Source: an uncultured Chitinophaga sp. (GTDB lineage Bacteria; Bacteroidota; Bacteroidia; Chitinophagales; Chitinophagaceae). Taken from it: a stretch of DNA of 64,000 nt. The notes under the pieces are model-generated. The model saw nothing but the letters and a program-made list of their open reading frames with translations, had not been told where the DNA came from and did no database searches. The stretch spans positions 248,001 to 312,000 of the forward strand of contig NZ_CALEJS010000011.1 of assembly GCF_937898475.1 (NCBI RefSeq). The letters run 5' to 3'. The translations under genes were made by a program, and so were the position numbers. This document shows positions 34,516 to 42,543 of this stretch, in pieces (within the stretch, counting starts at the first letter, position 1; every line of letters starts with the position of its first letter).

Positions 34516-35125
34516 ATTTACGCTTAGTCATTTCGGCTGCAATTTTCAGTGATCCTTCGTCTCCCCGCTCCTTCAGGTGGGTGATCACGCTTTCATAGTC
34601 GTGCGCGTTCCTGTTCTGGCTCAGTTTAAAGCGGGCCTGTACATCGGAGATGTTCATCTCAAAGCCTACGATGGCTTTCAGGTTATTGTGGAGCTCTTTT
34701 TCAGGAATATCATTCATGCTCACCGGCCTGGCTGATGCGGCCTCATAGCGGTGCATCAGTTTAGACAACGAGTCCAGCAGCTCTGCTTCGGAAAGCAGGC
34801 GCAGCTGTCCGTATACATGTACGGCGATGTAGTTCCAGGTAGGTATCTTTTCCTTTTCGTACCAGGAAGAGGAGATATAGGCGTGCGGATCAGTAAAGAT
34901 AGCCAGCGCAGTACCGCTGGTAAAAGCCTCCCACTGCGGGTTCTGCCTGGCCACATGACCGCGCAGTACCGCCGTGCCGCCGGGCTTTTCTTCCAGCTCA
35001 ATGGGAATGTGTGTAGCCAGCGGAACACCGTTGGATACATTCACCAGTATGCCGAAGCTGTTCTCCTTAATGAATGCGGAGATCCGCTGCCAGTCCTTTT
35101 CCTGGTTGTATCTGGGGATATGCAT
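34478..35125 (-). CDS. PaiB-like FMN-binding protein
   Basis: A 215-residue cytosolic protein of the PaiB/FMN-binding negative regulator family, with split-barrel flavin fold: MHIPRYN start, GILVNVSNGVPLATHIP, RGHVARQNPQW, SSSWYEKEKIPTWNYIAVHVYG and VGFEMNISDVQARFKLSQN. PaiB homologues were linked to repression of sporulation and protease genes in Bacillus, but many are uncharacterised flavin- or haem-binding proteins. The last 11 codons, after KRKSK, are encoded by one arm of a long palindrome and are probably not part of the ancestral protein. It follows the Mrp gene by two bases. Confidence 0.9.
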   Translation of the reverse strand: MHIPRYNQEKDWQRISAFIKENSFGILVNVSNGVPLATHIPIELEEKPGGTAVLRGHVARQNPQWEAFTSGTALAIFTDPHAYISSSWYEKEKIPTWNYIAVHVYGQLRLLSEAELLDSLSKLMHRYEAASARPVSMNDIPEKELHNNLKAIVGFEMNISDVQARFKLSQNRNAHDYESVITHLKERGDEGSLKIAAEMTKRKSKIQGPDSKHLQ

Positions 35126-35127
35126 AA

Positions 35128-36225
35128 TTACAGGGCAATTTCCACGATCTTCGTAGGCGCCATGTTCGCATTCCGCATAGCGATGCTGCGCGCAGCATTA
35201 CCGGCAAATTCGATGAATGCGTTTTTAGTCACCTCATCGCCGGCCACCATTACAGGAACGCCTTCGTCGCCGCCTTCCCGGATGCTCTGTACCAGGGGAA
35301 TCTGGCCCAGGAAAGGTATTTCCATATCTTCTGCCAGGCGTTTGCCACCGTCTTTACCAAAGATGTAGTATTTGTTATCGGGCAGCTCTGCCGGGGTGAA
35401 ATAAGACATGTTCTCTACCAGGCCGATAATGGGCACATTCACCTGCTGACCTGCAAACATCATGATACCTTTTTTCGCGTCGGCCAGCGCCACATCCTGC
35501 GGGGTGGTCACTATCACGGCGCCGGTAACGGGTACGGTCTGCACAAGGGTGAGGTGAATATCCCCGGTGCCGGGCGGCATATCGATCACGAGGTAGTCCA
35601 GCTCATCCCAGTACACATCGGTGATGAACTGGCGCAGTGCGCTGCTGGCCATAGGGCCGCGCCATACTACTGCCTGCTTCTCATCTATCAGCAGTCCGAT
35701 AGACATGAGCTTGATACCGTATTTTTCCATGGGCGCAATCATGCCTTTGCCGTCTATGTTCACCATCATCGGCCTTTCTCCGCGTACGCCGAACATAATA
35801 GGCACAGAAGGACCGTAAATATCCGCATCCATCAGTCCGACGCTGGCGCCGCCCTCTGCCAGGGCCAGGGCCAGGTTGGCGGCTACGGTTGACTTTCCTA
35901 CCCCTCCTTTGCCAGACGCTACGACGATGATATTTTTCACTTTCGGCAGTGTGGATTTGCCGTCTTTACGGTTGGAATTTACGTTAGCGGTCATGTTCAC
36001 CTGCACCTCTGCTTCCTTGCTCACCATCAGCTGGATGGCGTTTACGCAGGCATTGCGGATCATATCCTTCAGGGGGCAGGCGGGTGTGGTCAGCACCACG
36101 GTAAATTTAACTTTATTGCCGTCTATCTCTATGTCTTTCACCATGTTCAGCGTTACCAGGTCCTTTCCCAGATCCGGTTCTTCAACGTGGCTTAAGGCCT
36201 GTAAAACCTGCTCTTTTGTGATCAT
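35128..36225 (-). CDS. mrp: Mrp/NBP35-family iron-sulfur cluster carrier ATPase
   Basis: A 365-residue protein with an N-terminal MIP18/DUF59 domain (about 1-80, containing TTPACPLKDMI) and a P-loop ATPase domain. The deviant Walker A is GKGGVGKST (105-113); switch blocks LMDADIYGPSVP and DYLVIDMPPGTGDIHLT follow. The usual CxxC cluster-binding motif after VENMSYF is absent here; the protein reads MSYFTPAELPDNKYYIF, as I remember for other Bacteroidota Mrp proteins. It delivers Fe-S clusters in the cytosol. The PaiB-like gene follows after two bases, one operon. Confidence 0.94.
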   Translation of the reverse strand: MITKEQVLQALSHVEEPDLGKDLVTLNMVKDIEIDGNKVKFTVVLTTPACPLKDMIRNACVNAIQLMVSKEAEVQVNMTANVNSNRKDGKSTLPKVKNIIVVASGKGGVGKSTVAANLALALAEGGASVGLMDADIYGPSVPIMFGVRGERPMMVNIDGKGMIAPMEKYGIKLMSIGLLIDEKQAVVWRGPMASSALRQFITDVYWDELDYLVIDMPPGTGDIHLTLVQTVPVTGAVIVTTPQDVALADAKKGIMMFAGQQVNVPIIGLVENMSYFTPAELPDNKYYIFGKDGGKRLAEDMEIPFLGQIPLVQSIREGGDEGVPVMVAGDEVTKNAFIEFAGNAARSIAMRNANMAPTKIVEIAL

Positions 36226-36254
36226 AAAATGTTGTTAAATTTGATTCCAGAAAG

Positions 36255-36262
36255 CAAAGTTA
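36255..36262 (-). promoter_or_regulatory. -7 box of the mrp operon
   Basis: TAACTTTG on the minus strand matches TAnnTTTG exactly, 29 bases upstream of the mrp start codon. The same extended form (TTAACTTTGC) is present before pyrF. Confidence 0.65.
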
Positions 36263-36359
36263 ACCTAATCGGTGGTTAATTTGGGCGTTTAAATATAGAA
36301 TTTTGTCAATCTATCAATGTCCTTGATCGTTCTGGCAATTTCATTTATCTTAGGACCGC

Positions 36360-37007
36360 ATGCGAAAGATTCGTCCCTACATACTGTTGGCTACATTCCT
36401 GGTATTGTCTCCCGTCCTGCTGAAAGCTCAGTTCACGCAGTTTAAAGACAGCCTTATTCAGATTTCCGGTATTACCATGACGGCAGACAGCCTGCGGGCC
36501 ATACCCGCCGTGAGTGTGGTGATCAAAGGCCAGGGAAGAGGTACCATTTCCAACAGCCAGGGCGTATTTTCAATTGTGGCCTTTAAAGGTGATACCCTTA
36601 CTTTTACTGCTGTAGGTTTCAAAAAGAAAGTGTATCACATTCCGCCGGATCTCAGGGGGAATAATTTCTCCATGATCCAGCTGATGGTGGAAGATACCAC
36701 CTATCTGCCGGTGACCATCATCAAACCCTATCCTTCCAAAGAGGAATTTGAGAAAGCATTTATCAGCGACGATATACCCGACGACGCTTACGAGATTGCC
36801 CGCAAGAACACCGACGCCGCCAAAATGCGCGCATTGGCCCGCTATACGCCGATAGACGGGCGTGAAGGCACCAATATGTATATGAAGCGGCAGGCGCAAT
36901 CGCTCTACTACGCAGGTCAGCAGGCTCCGCAGAATATCTTCAACCCGATGGCCTGGGCGCAGTTCATACAGGCCTGGAAACGGGGTGATTTCAAGAATAA
37001 GGACTAG
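36360..37007 (+). CDS. Carboxypeptidase-regulatory-like domain protein
   Basis: A 215-residue protein with a signal peptide (about 1-24, LLKAQ). It has one CarboxypepD_reg-like beta-sandwich (about 35-115, with GTISNSQGVFSIVAFKGDTLTFTAVGFKKK) and a C-terminal tail rich in charged residues (KEEFEKAFISDDIPDDAYE). Such single-domain proteins occur widely in Bacteroidota envelopes; the role is unknown. It is the only gene of its unit. The TATCTTAG sequence at 36347-36354 is too close to the ATG to be a normal promoter unless the mRNA is leaderless. Confidence 0.82.
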   Translation: MRKIRPYILLATFLVLSPVLLKAQFTQFKDSLIQISGITMTADSLRAIPAVSVVIKGQGRGTISNSQGVFSIVAFKGDTLTFTAVGFKKKVYHIPPDLRGNNFSMIQLMVEDTTYLPVTIIKPYPSKEEFEKAFISDDIPDDAYEIARKNTDAAKMRALARYTPIDGREGTNMYMKRQAQSLYYAGQQAPQNIFNPMAWAQFIQAWKRGDFKNKD

Positions 37008-37104
37008 CCTTGCCCGCTTCAGGTTATTTGCTATAATTCCCGTTTATTTGAGGGATTTTTTACACCAATCAATCTAAATTCCAAGTCGTAAACTCATTTG
37101 CATT

Positions 37105-37992
37105 ATGCAACAAATTGCAGTTATTGGCGCCGGTACCATGGGTAACGGCATCGCACACGTATTTGCACAGCATCAGTACCAGGTGAACCTGATAGATGTT
37201 GCTGCCCCGGCCCTGGAAAAAGCGCTGACCACTATCCGGCAGAACCTGGAACGGCAGCTGGCCAAAGGCACTATCACGGAAGAGATCAAAACGCACACGC
37301 TGGAGCACATCCGCACCTTTACTTCACTGGCTGAAGGTGTAAAAGATGCATCCCTCGTAGTGGAAGCCGCTACCGAAAATATCACCCTGAAACTGAAAAT
37401 TTTTGCAGAACTGGATCAATACGCTCCTGCAGATGCGATACTGGCTACCAACACATCTTCCATCTCCATTACCCGCATTGCCGCTGCTACCAAAAGACCG
37501 GAGAAAGTGATCGGCATGCATTTCATGAATCCCGTACCGGTGATGAAGCTGGTAGAGATCATCAACGGTTATGCTACTGCAAAGGAAGTAACCAGCGCCA
37601 TTGTAACACTGAGTGAAAAGCTGGAGAAAGTACCTTGTGTGGTGAACGACTATCCGGGTTTTATTGCCAACCGCATCCTGATGCCGATGATCAATGAGGC
37701 GATCTGCTCTCTGTATGAAGGCGTAGCAGGCGTGAACGAAATAGACACCGTGATGAAACTGGGTATGGCGCATCCGATGGGGCCTTTGCAGCTGGCAGAT
37801 TTCATCGGGCTGGATGTTTGTTTGTCTATTCTGCAGGTGCTGCATGATGGTTTTGGTAACCCGAAGTATGCGCCTTGTCCGCTGCTGGTGAATATGGTAA
37901 CGGCCGGGTATTTAGGTGTGAAGAGCGGAGAAGGGTTTTATAAGTATACGAAGGGGAGTAAGGAGCTGGTAGTGAGTGAAAGGTTTAAATGA
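37105..37992 (+). CDS. 3-hydroxyacyl-CoA (3-hydroxybutyryl-CoA) dehydrogenase
   Basis: A 295-residue NAD-dependent dehydrogenase of fatty-acid or butyrate metabolism. The N-terminal Rossmann fold reads IGAGTMGNGIAHVFAQH, with the conserved ATNTSSISIT loop. The catalytic His is in GMHFMNPVPVMKLVEII, and the C-terminal dimer domain holds PGFIANRILMPMINEA and AHPMGPLQLADFIGLDV. It reduces acetoacetyl-CoA or oxidises 3-hydroxyacyl-CoA. It may work with the acyl-CoA dehydrogenase encoded at 23348-24526, but the genes are far apart. It is a single gene followed by a palindromic repeat. Confidence 0.94.
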   Translation: MQQIAVIGAGTMGNGIAHVFAQHQYQVNLIDVAAPALEKALTTIRQNLERQLAKGTITEEIKTHTLEHIRTFTSLAEGVKDASLVVEAATENITLKLKIFAELDQYAPADAILATNTSSISITRIAAATKRPEKVIGMHFMNPVPVMKLVEIINGYATAKEVTSAIVTLSEKLEKVPCVVNDYPGFIANRILMPMINEAICSLYEGVAGVNEIDTVMKLGMAHPMGPLQLADFIGLDVCLSILQVLHDGFGNPKYAPCPLLVNMVTAGYLGVKSGEGFYKYTKGSKELVVSERFK

Positions 37993-38017
37993 CAGACGGG
38001 TGGCTGTATTATGTGTA

Positions 38018-38201
38018 AACGGGCCTTCATTCCCGTCATTGCGGGGCCCGAAGGGCTCCAGCGGGGAGCCGGGCCGAAGCAATCTTTTAATAAATGGCGG
38101 AATTACGTTTATTGCTATACGTTTGCCGTTAAAAAGATTGCTTCGTCGCGCTCCGCACTATGCCCTGCGCAGCTCCTCAATGACCGGGATGAAGACCCGT
38201 T
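38018..38201. repeat. 184-bp palindromic intergenic repeat of the GTCATTGCG...GAAGCAATC type
   Basis: The outer arms ACGGGCCTTCATTCCCGTC and its near-complement, and the inner arms GAAGCAATCTTTT (38077-38089) with AAAAGATTGCTTC, make one large inverted repeat with a central spacer. The left arm begins with GTCATTGCGG and the right ends with CAATGACCGGG. It resembles a repeat found in many bacterial genomes (GTCATTGCGAGGnnCGAAGnnACGAAGCAATC). It lies between the 3-hydroxyacyl-CoA dehydrogenase and GH78 genes. Confidence 0.85.
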
Positions 38202-38214
38202 TTTACCTACACCG

Positions 38215-40980
38215 CTACTCCCCTGCGCTGAAATGATACTCACCGGAACTTACTTCATACACCGCATACGCTCCATCCATCTTTACAAACTTCACACCTT
38301 TATCTGCTGAAATAGCGGCATTGCCCTCTTTCACTTTATCTTCAGATGCGGCGGGTACGTAGACAGTGGCACGGGTATTAGCCGGTACGGAGATCTTCCA
38401 GTCGAAGCTGCCGCCCTGCTTTTCCCAGGCGCTGCGGATCCAGCCGTGTACAGAATGATAGCTGGCCGTTACCTTATTCAGATCTTTCACCGGCAGCGGT
38501 TTCATGATGATCTTTTTGAAACCGGGCGCTGATGGATCAGGTTTGATACCTGCCAGGTTCTCGTAATACCATACCACCAGATCTCCGAGCAGCATAACGT
38601 GGTTGCCTGAGTTCATAGCCGGATCTGCCGTATCGCCGTTCCAGAGCTCCCAGATGGTGGTGGCGCCATGTTCTGCCATATATCCCCAGCTGGGGTAGGT
38701 GGTGTTGGTCGCCAGCTGATAGGCCAGGTCGCCACGGCCATATTTGGTAAGCACGCGCATCAGCCATTCTGCGCCTACCAGGCCTGTGCTGATGTGCCCT
38801 TTGTAATCCTGCAGCGTTTTATCTACTACATGACGGAATACGGTATCCTGGCGCTCAGGAGGCGTAAGCCCGTAAGCCAGTGAGAAGATGTTGGCAGTAG
38901 GCGTGTTATTAGCGTAATAACCTTCCTGCTGGTTCAGGAATCTGTTATTGAACGCTGCTTTCACTTTTTCTCCCAGCTCCTTGTATGCCGCCACATCTGC
39001 CGTGTTACCGGTGATGGTGGCAAAGCGCTCCATCACGGTGAGCAGGTGATAATAGAAAGCGGTGCCCAGGAAATCGCCGGCTGTTTTACGTGCAGGATCC
39101 TTGGAGTGGATCAGCTCCGGTGATTCCGGCGGCATGCACCAGTCGCCATAGGTATCCTTGGTAAGAATGTAATCCTTCATGTATTTATCCTTCATGTAGG
39201 CCATCCATTTCTTCATGGAAGGATAGTGTTTGCGCAGCGGCTGATCGTCTCCATACTGTTCGTACAGCAGGTTGGCGATGATCACGTAAGCCGCGGGCCA
39301 GGTCATGTTGTCAGAATATATTTTCCAGTAGGTGGGCGCTACATCGGGTACGCTGCCTTCGGGGGATTGTGCATCCTCAATATCCTGCAGCCATTTGGCA
39401 TAGAGCTGGTGGTTGCCGAAGATGAAGCTTTCTCCCCTGGCGCCTACGGCACGATCGCCCAGCCATCCCATACGTTCGTCGCGCTGCGGACAATCAGTAG
39501 GCATACCACGGTAGTTGCCGCGGATGCCCCAGTAAGCGTTCTTATACACTTTGTTGATCACCTCATTGGAGGTTTCAAACTGCCCGGTGGTTTCCATTTC
39601 ATCATACACTACCCTGCCTTCAATGGCAGACAGGTCTGGTTTGCCGGGATAACCGGTCACTTCCACGTAGCGAAAGCCGTGGTAGGTAAAGCGGGGCTCC
39701 CACTCTTCAGTGCCTTCGCCTTTCAGTGTATAGATGTCCGTTACCTTTGCAGAACGCAGGTTATCCATGTACAGTGTGCTGTCATCTTTCAGGCGTTCGG
39801 CAAAGCGCATTTTCACTTTGGCGCCTTTATCACCTTTTACGGTAAGGCGCACCCAACCCACGAAGTTCTGTCCCATATCATAGATGAACATACCGGGTTT
39901 GATCTCTTTCACGCTGATGGCCTTCACGGTATCCATCACTTTGATGTTGTTATTGGGCTGGGCAACCAGCAATTCAGCGGGTTGCTGCACCAGCTGCACG
40001 GGCAGCCAGCTGGCGGCATCGTAGCCGGTCTGGCTCCAGCCTGTCAGCTCTTTGGTGGCATCGTACTCTTCACCATCATATTCATTGTTGGCGATGATGG
40101 GACCAGCTGCAGTTACTTTCCAGCTGCCATCGCTGATCACGCTGGCAGTGCTGCCGTCGTCATACACCAGGTTGAGCTGCAGGATCATTTTGGGATAGCC
40201 GTAATGCGTGATGCCCGGTAAGCCCGGCGCAGAATAGCGCATCTGGTAGAAGCGGCCGTTACCCAGGATTGTGCCTAATACGTTAGCGCCTTCCTTCAGT
40301 TCGCTGGTTACGTCAAATGTGTTGTAGAAAACACGTTTGTTATATTCCGTCGGACCGGGCGCCAGTACCTGGTCGCCTATCTTTTTACCGTTAATGTACA
40401 GTTCATAGAGGCCAAGACCGCTGATGTAAGCGGTAGCGCGCTTCACCTTCTTTTCTACATTGAATTCCTTGCGGAGATAGCGTGCAGCGATGCGCGTAAA
40501 AGTATCTTTTGGTCTTTCCCATGCGAAGGCAGAATCCAGTCCGATCCATTTCGCCTGCCAGTCGCCCGGCTGCAGCAGTCCCATACTCCAGCTGGCGGGC
40601 TGGCTCCAGTCAGATGCTTTACCGTCTGCCGTCCACACTTTCACTTTCCAGTAGCAACGGGTTCCGCTGGTGAGCGGTTTGCCTGCGTACGTTACATTAA
40701 TGGACTCGCCGGCATTCACTTTACCGGAGTTCCAGAGATCTGCGTTGTCGTTATTCAGTGCGTCTTCCGAAGAAGCCACCATTACCTGGTAGGCCGCCTG
40801 TTCCACGCCCCTGGCGCTGCTTTCGATCTCCCAGCTTAACCGGGGAGTGTTAACGTCAATACCTAAAGGATCATCGCGGAATTCGCAACGCAGGTTCGCC
40901 AGTGTGAGATCGCCGCCGGCCTGTTTACAGGACCAGAGCAACACTACCGGCAATAGAAAAAGAAGGATCCGTTTTATCAT
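38215..40980 (-). CDS. GH78 alpha-L-rhamnosidase
   Basis: The start at 40980 (921 residues, MIKRILLFLLP) is chosen because it opens a lipoprotein signal (VLLWSCKQAGGD); the ORF could extend 14 codons to 41022, but without function. The family blocks are an N-terminal Ig-like domain with TPRLSWEIESS, the rhamnosidase domains, and the (alpha/alpha)6 core with DCPQRDERMGWLGD at about residue 495-508 (acidic active site) and WELWNGDTADPAMNSGNH. It releases terminal alpha-L-rhamnose from plant or microbial glycans. It is the third gene of the SusC/SusD/GH78 unit, 47 bases after SusD. Confidence 0.96.
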   Translation of the reverse strand: MIKRILLFLLPVVLLWSCKQAGGDLTLANLRCEFRDDPLGIDVNTPRLSWEIESSARGVEQAAYQVMVASSEDALNNDNADLWNSGKVNAGESINVTYAGKPLTSGTRCYWKVKVWTADGKASDWSQPASWSMGLLQPGDWQAKWIGLDSAFAWERPKDTFTRIAARYLRKEFNVEKKVKRATAYISGLGLYELYINGKKIGDQVLAPGPTEYNKRVFYNTFDVTSELKEGANVLGTILGNGRFYQMRYSAPGLPGITHYGYPKMILQLNLVYDDGSTASVISDGSWKVTAAGPIIANNEYDGEEYDATKELTGWSQTGYDAASWLPVQLVQQPAELLVAQPNNNIKVMDTVKAISVKEIKPGMFIYDMGQNFVGWVRLTVKGDKGAKVKMRFAERLKDDSTLYMDNLRSAKVTDIYTLKGEGTEEWEPRFTYHGFRYVEVTGYPGKPDLSAIEGRVVYDEMETTGQFETSNEVINKVYKNAYWGIRGNYRGMPTDCPQRDERMGWLGDRAVGARGESFIFGNHQLYAKWLQDIEDAQSPEGSVPDVAPTYWKIYSDNMTWPAAYVIIANLLYEQYGDDQPLRKHYPSMKKWMAYMKDKYMKDYILTKDTYGDWCMPPESPELIHSKDPARKTAGDFLGTAFYYHLLTVMERFATITGNTADVAAYKELGEKVKAAFNNRFLNQQEGYYANNTPTANIFSLAYGLTPPERQDTVFRHVVDKTLQDYKGHISTGLVGAEWLMRVLTKYGRGDLAYQLATNTTYPSWGYMAEHGATTIWELWNGDTADPAMNSGNHVMLLGDLVVWYYENLAGIKPDPSAPGFKKIIMKPLPVKDLNKVTASYHSVHGWIRSAWEKQGGSFDWKISVPANTRATVYVPAASEDKVKEGNAAISADKGVKFVKMDGAYAVYEVSSGEYHFSAGE

Positions 40981-41027
40981 GCTGTTGTATTTAAATTGCA
41001 TTGTTTGAATAATTATACTCACCGGCC

Positions 41028-42527
41028 TTACTGCGGGTTTTGTTCCAGGCCGTCAAGATTTATATCTGTTTGCGGTATGGGCAGCAGCAGCCGGTTCTGC
41101 GTTAGCTGGTAAGCATTAGCCGGGATGTAAGCATGCTGCTGTTTTTCTTTCACACCATGGGCGTTCATCAATGTAATAATATTATCTGTACGCAGCAAGT
41201 CGTACCAGCGATGATTCTCAAATGCCAGTTCCACCTGCCTTTCGTGGAATATTGCTTCTCTGAAAGCCGCCTGGCTGCTTACGGTGGCCGCTGTTTTACC
41301 GGGCAGACCTGCACGTGTTCTTACCTGGTTCAGCAGGTCAAAAGCTTCACCATTGGCTACAAAGCCCTGTTCATTCAGGCATTCTGCTATCATCAGCAAT
41401 ACATCTGCATAACGCAGTACGGGGAAGTTATCATTGGTACGCCCTACTTCTGTAAAGCCGTGGTTATATTTCTTTACCCAGGGAATATTCACAAACACGC
41501 CATTGCTGGTGTAGCCATCTGCCATGGAAACGGCTTTACGTTTATCCCCGGTTTCATATGCAGCGATCATGTCCTGCGTGGGGATGTTCCAGCCGGAACC
41601 GCTGCCGTTGATACCAGTCTTGGTATCTCCTGTAACCGCGCTGCCTGATGTATAGGGCGCAAAGGTGTACATGAAGGTACTGAACAATCCTGTTTGAGAA
41701 CCCAGGTACTGGATCTCGAAAATAGATTCCGGTCCGTTCTTCTTCCCGGGATCAAATACATCCGCATAATCGGGCAGCAGCTGATAGCCCATGGTGGTTA
41801 CCTTACGCAGCTCGGTGAGAGCTTCCGTATATTTTTTCTGTGTCAGGTATACCTTACCCAGCAGCGTGCTGGCGGCGCCTTTGGTGGCACGGCCCACATC
41901 AGCGCCGGAATAGCTGGCAGGCAGCGTTGCTGCGGCTGCCGTGAGGTCGGAAATAATCCTGGCGTACACCTGTTCCACACTGGCGCGTCCCTTTGAAAGA
42001 GAGGAGTCCGGCGATTGCACGGCATTCAGCCGCAGCGGCACTCCACCAAACTGGCGTACCAGGTTGAAGTAGTGAAAAGCGCGAAGGAACTGCACTTCGC
42101 CGGTGTACTGGTTACGTGCGTCATCAGACATGCTGACTTCACCGATATGCGCCAGCACATCGTTACAGCGGGAGATACCGATGTAGCTGATGCGCCAGAA
42201 ATTACTGATACATTCTGCGGTAGCGCCTACCAGGAATTCATCCACAAACTCCCACTGCTCCCTTCCCCTGTCGGCATTGTTATACTGGAAAGCCGTGTTG
42301 TCTGATCTCATCTCGCCAAAGATCCAGTAGCTTTCACGGCCCAGGTCCTGCAGTACGTTATAAGCGGCATTTACGGCCTGTTTGATCTCGTCTTCACTTT
42401 TGTAGAAAACGTTGCCGTTGATGGTGGCTTCCGGGTTCAGATCCAGGAAGTCTTTTCCGCAGCTCACACCCAGCAGGGCCGTTGCTGCCAGGACGATGAT
42501 ATATTGATGGATGGTGATTCGTTTCAT
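41028..42527 (-). CDS. SusD/RagB-family lipoprotein of the rhamnoside locus
   Basis: A 499-residue lipoprotein (Cys23 in ALLGVSCGKDFLDLNPEA, the standard SusD opening). It contains YTGEVQFLRAFHYFNLVRQFGG, RYADVLLMIAECLNE and FHERQVELAFENHRWYDLLRT. It starts 16 bases after the SusC stop. Binding of a rhamnose-containing glycan is inferred from the GH78 enzyme downstream. Confidence 0.95.
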   Translation of the reverse strand: MKRITIHQYIIVLAATALLGVSCGKDFLDLNPEATINGNVFYKSEDEIKQAVNAAYNVLQDLGRESYWIFGEMRSDNTAFQYNNADRGREQWEFVDEFLVGATAECISNFWRISYIGISRCNDVLAHIGEVSMSDDARNQYTGEVQFLRAFHYFNLVRQFGGVPLRLNAVQSPDSSLSKGRASVEQVYARIISDLTAAAATLPASYSGADVGRATKGAASTLLGKVYLTQKKYTEALTELRKVTTMGYQLLPDYADVFDPGKKNGPESIFEIQYLGSQTGLFSTFMYTFAPYTSGSAVTGDTKTGINGSGSGWNIPTQDMIAAYETGDKRKAVSMADGYTSNGVFVNIPWVKKYNHGFTEVGRTNDNFPVLRYADVLLMIAECLNEQGFVANGEAFDLLNQVRTRAGLPGKTAATVSSQAAFREAIFHERQVELAFENHRWYDLLRTDNIITLMNAHGVKEKQQHAYIPANAYQLTQNRLLLPIPQTDINLDGLEQNPQ

Positions 42528-42543
42528 AACGGAGTTTTAGCAT

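Noticed and set aside
36347..36354. TATCTTAG as -7 box of the carboxypeptidase-regulatory-like gene
   Set aside because: It lies 6 bases before the ATG and would need a leaderless mRNA; one mismatch to consensus makes it weak.
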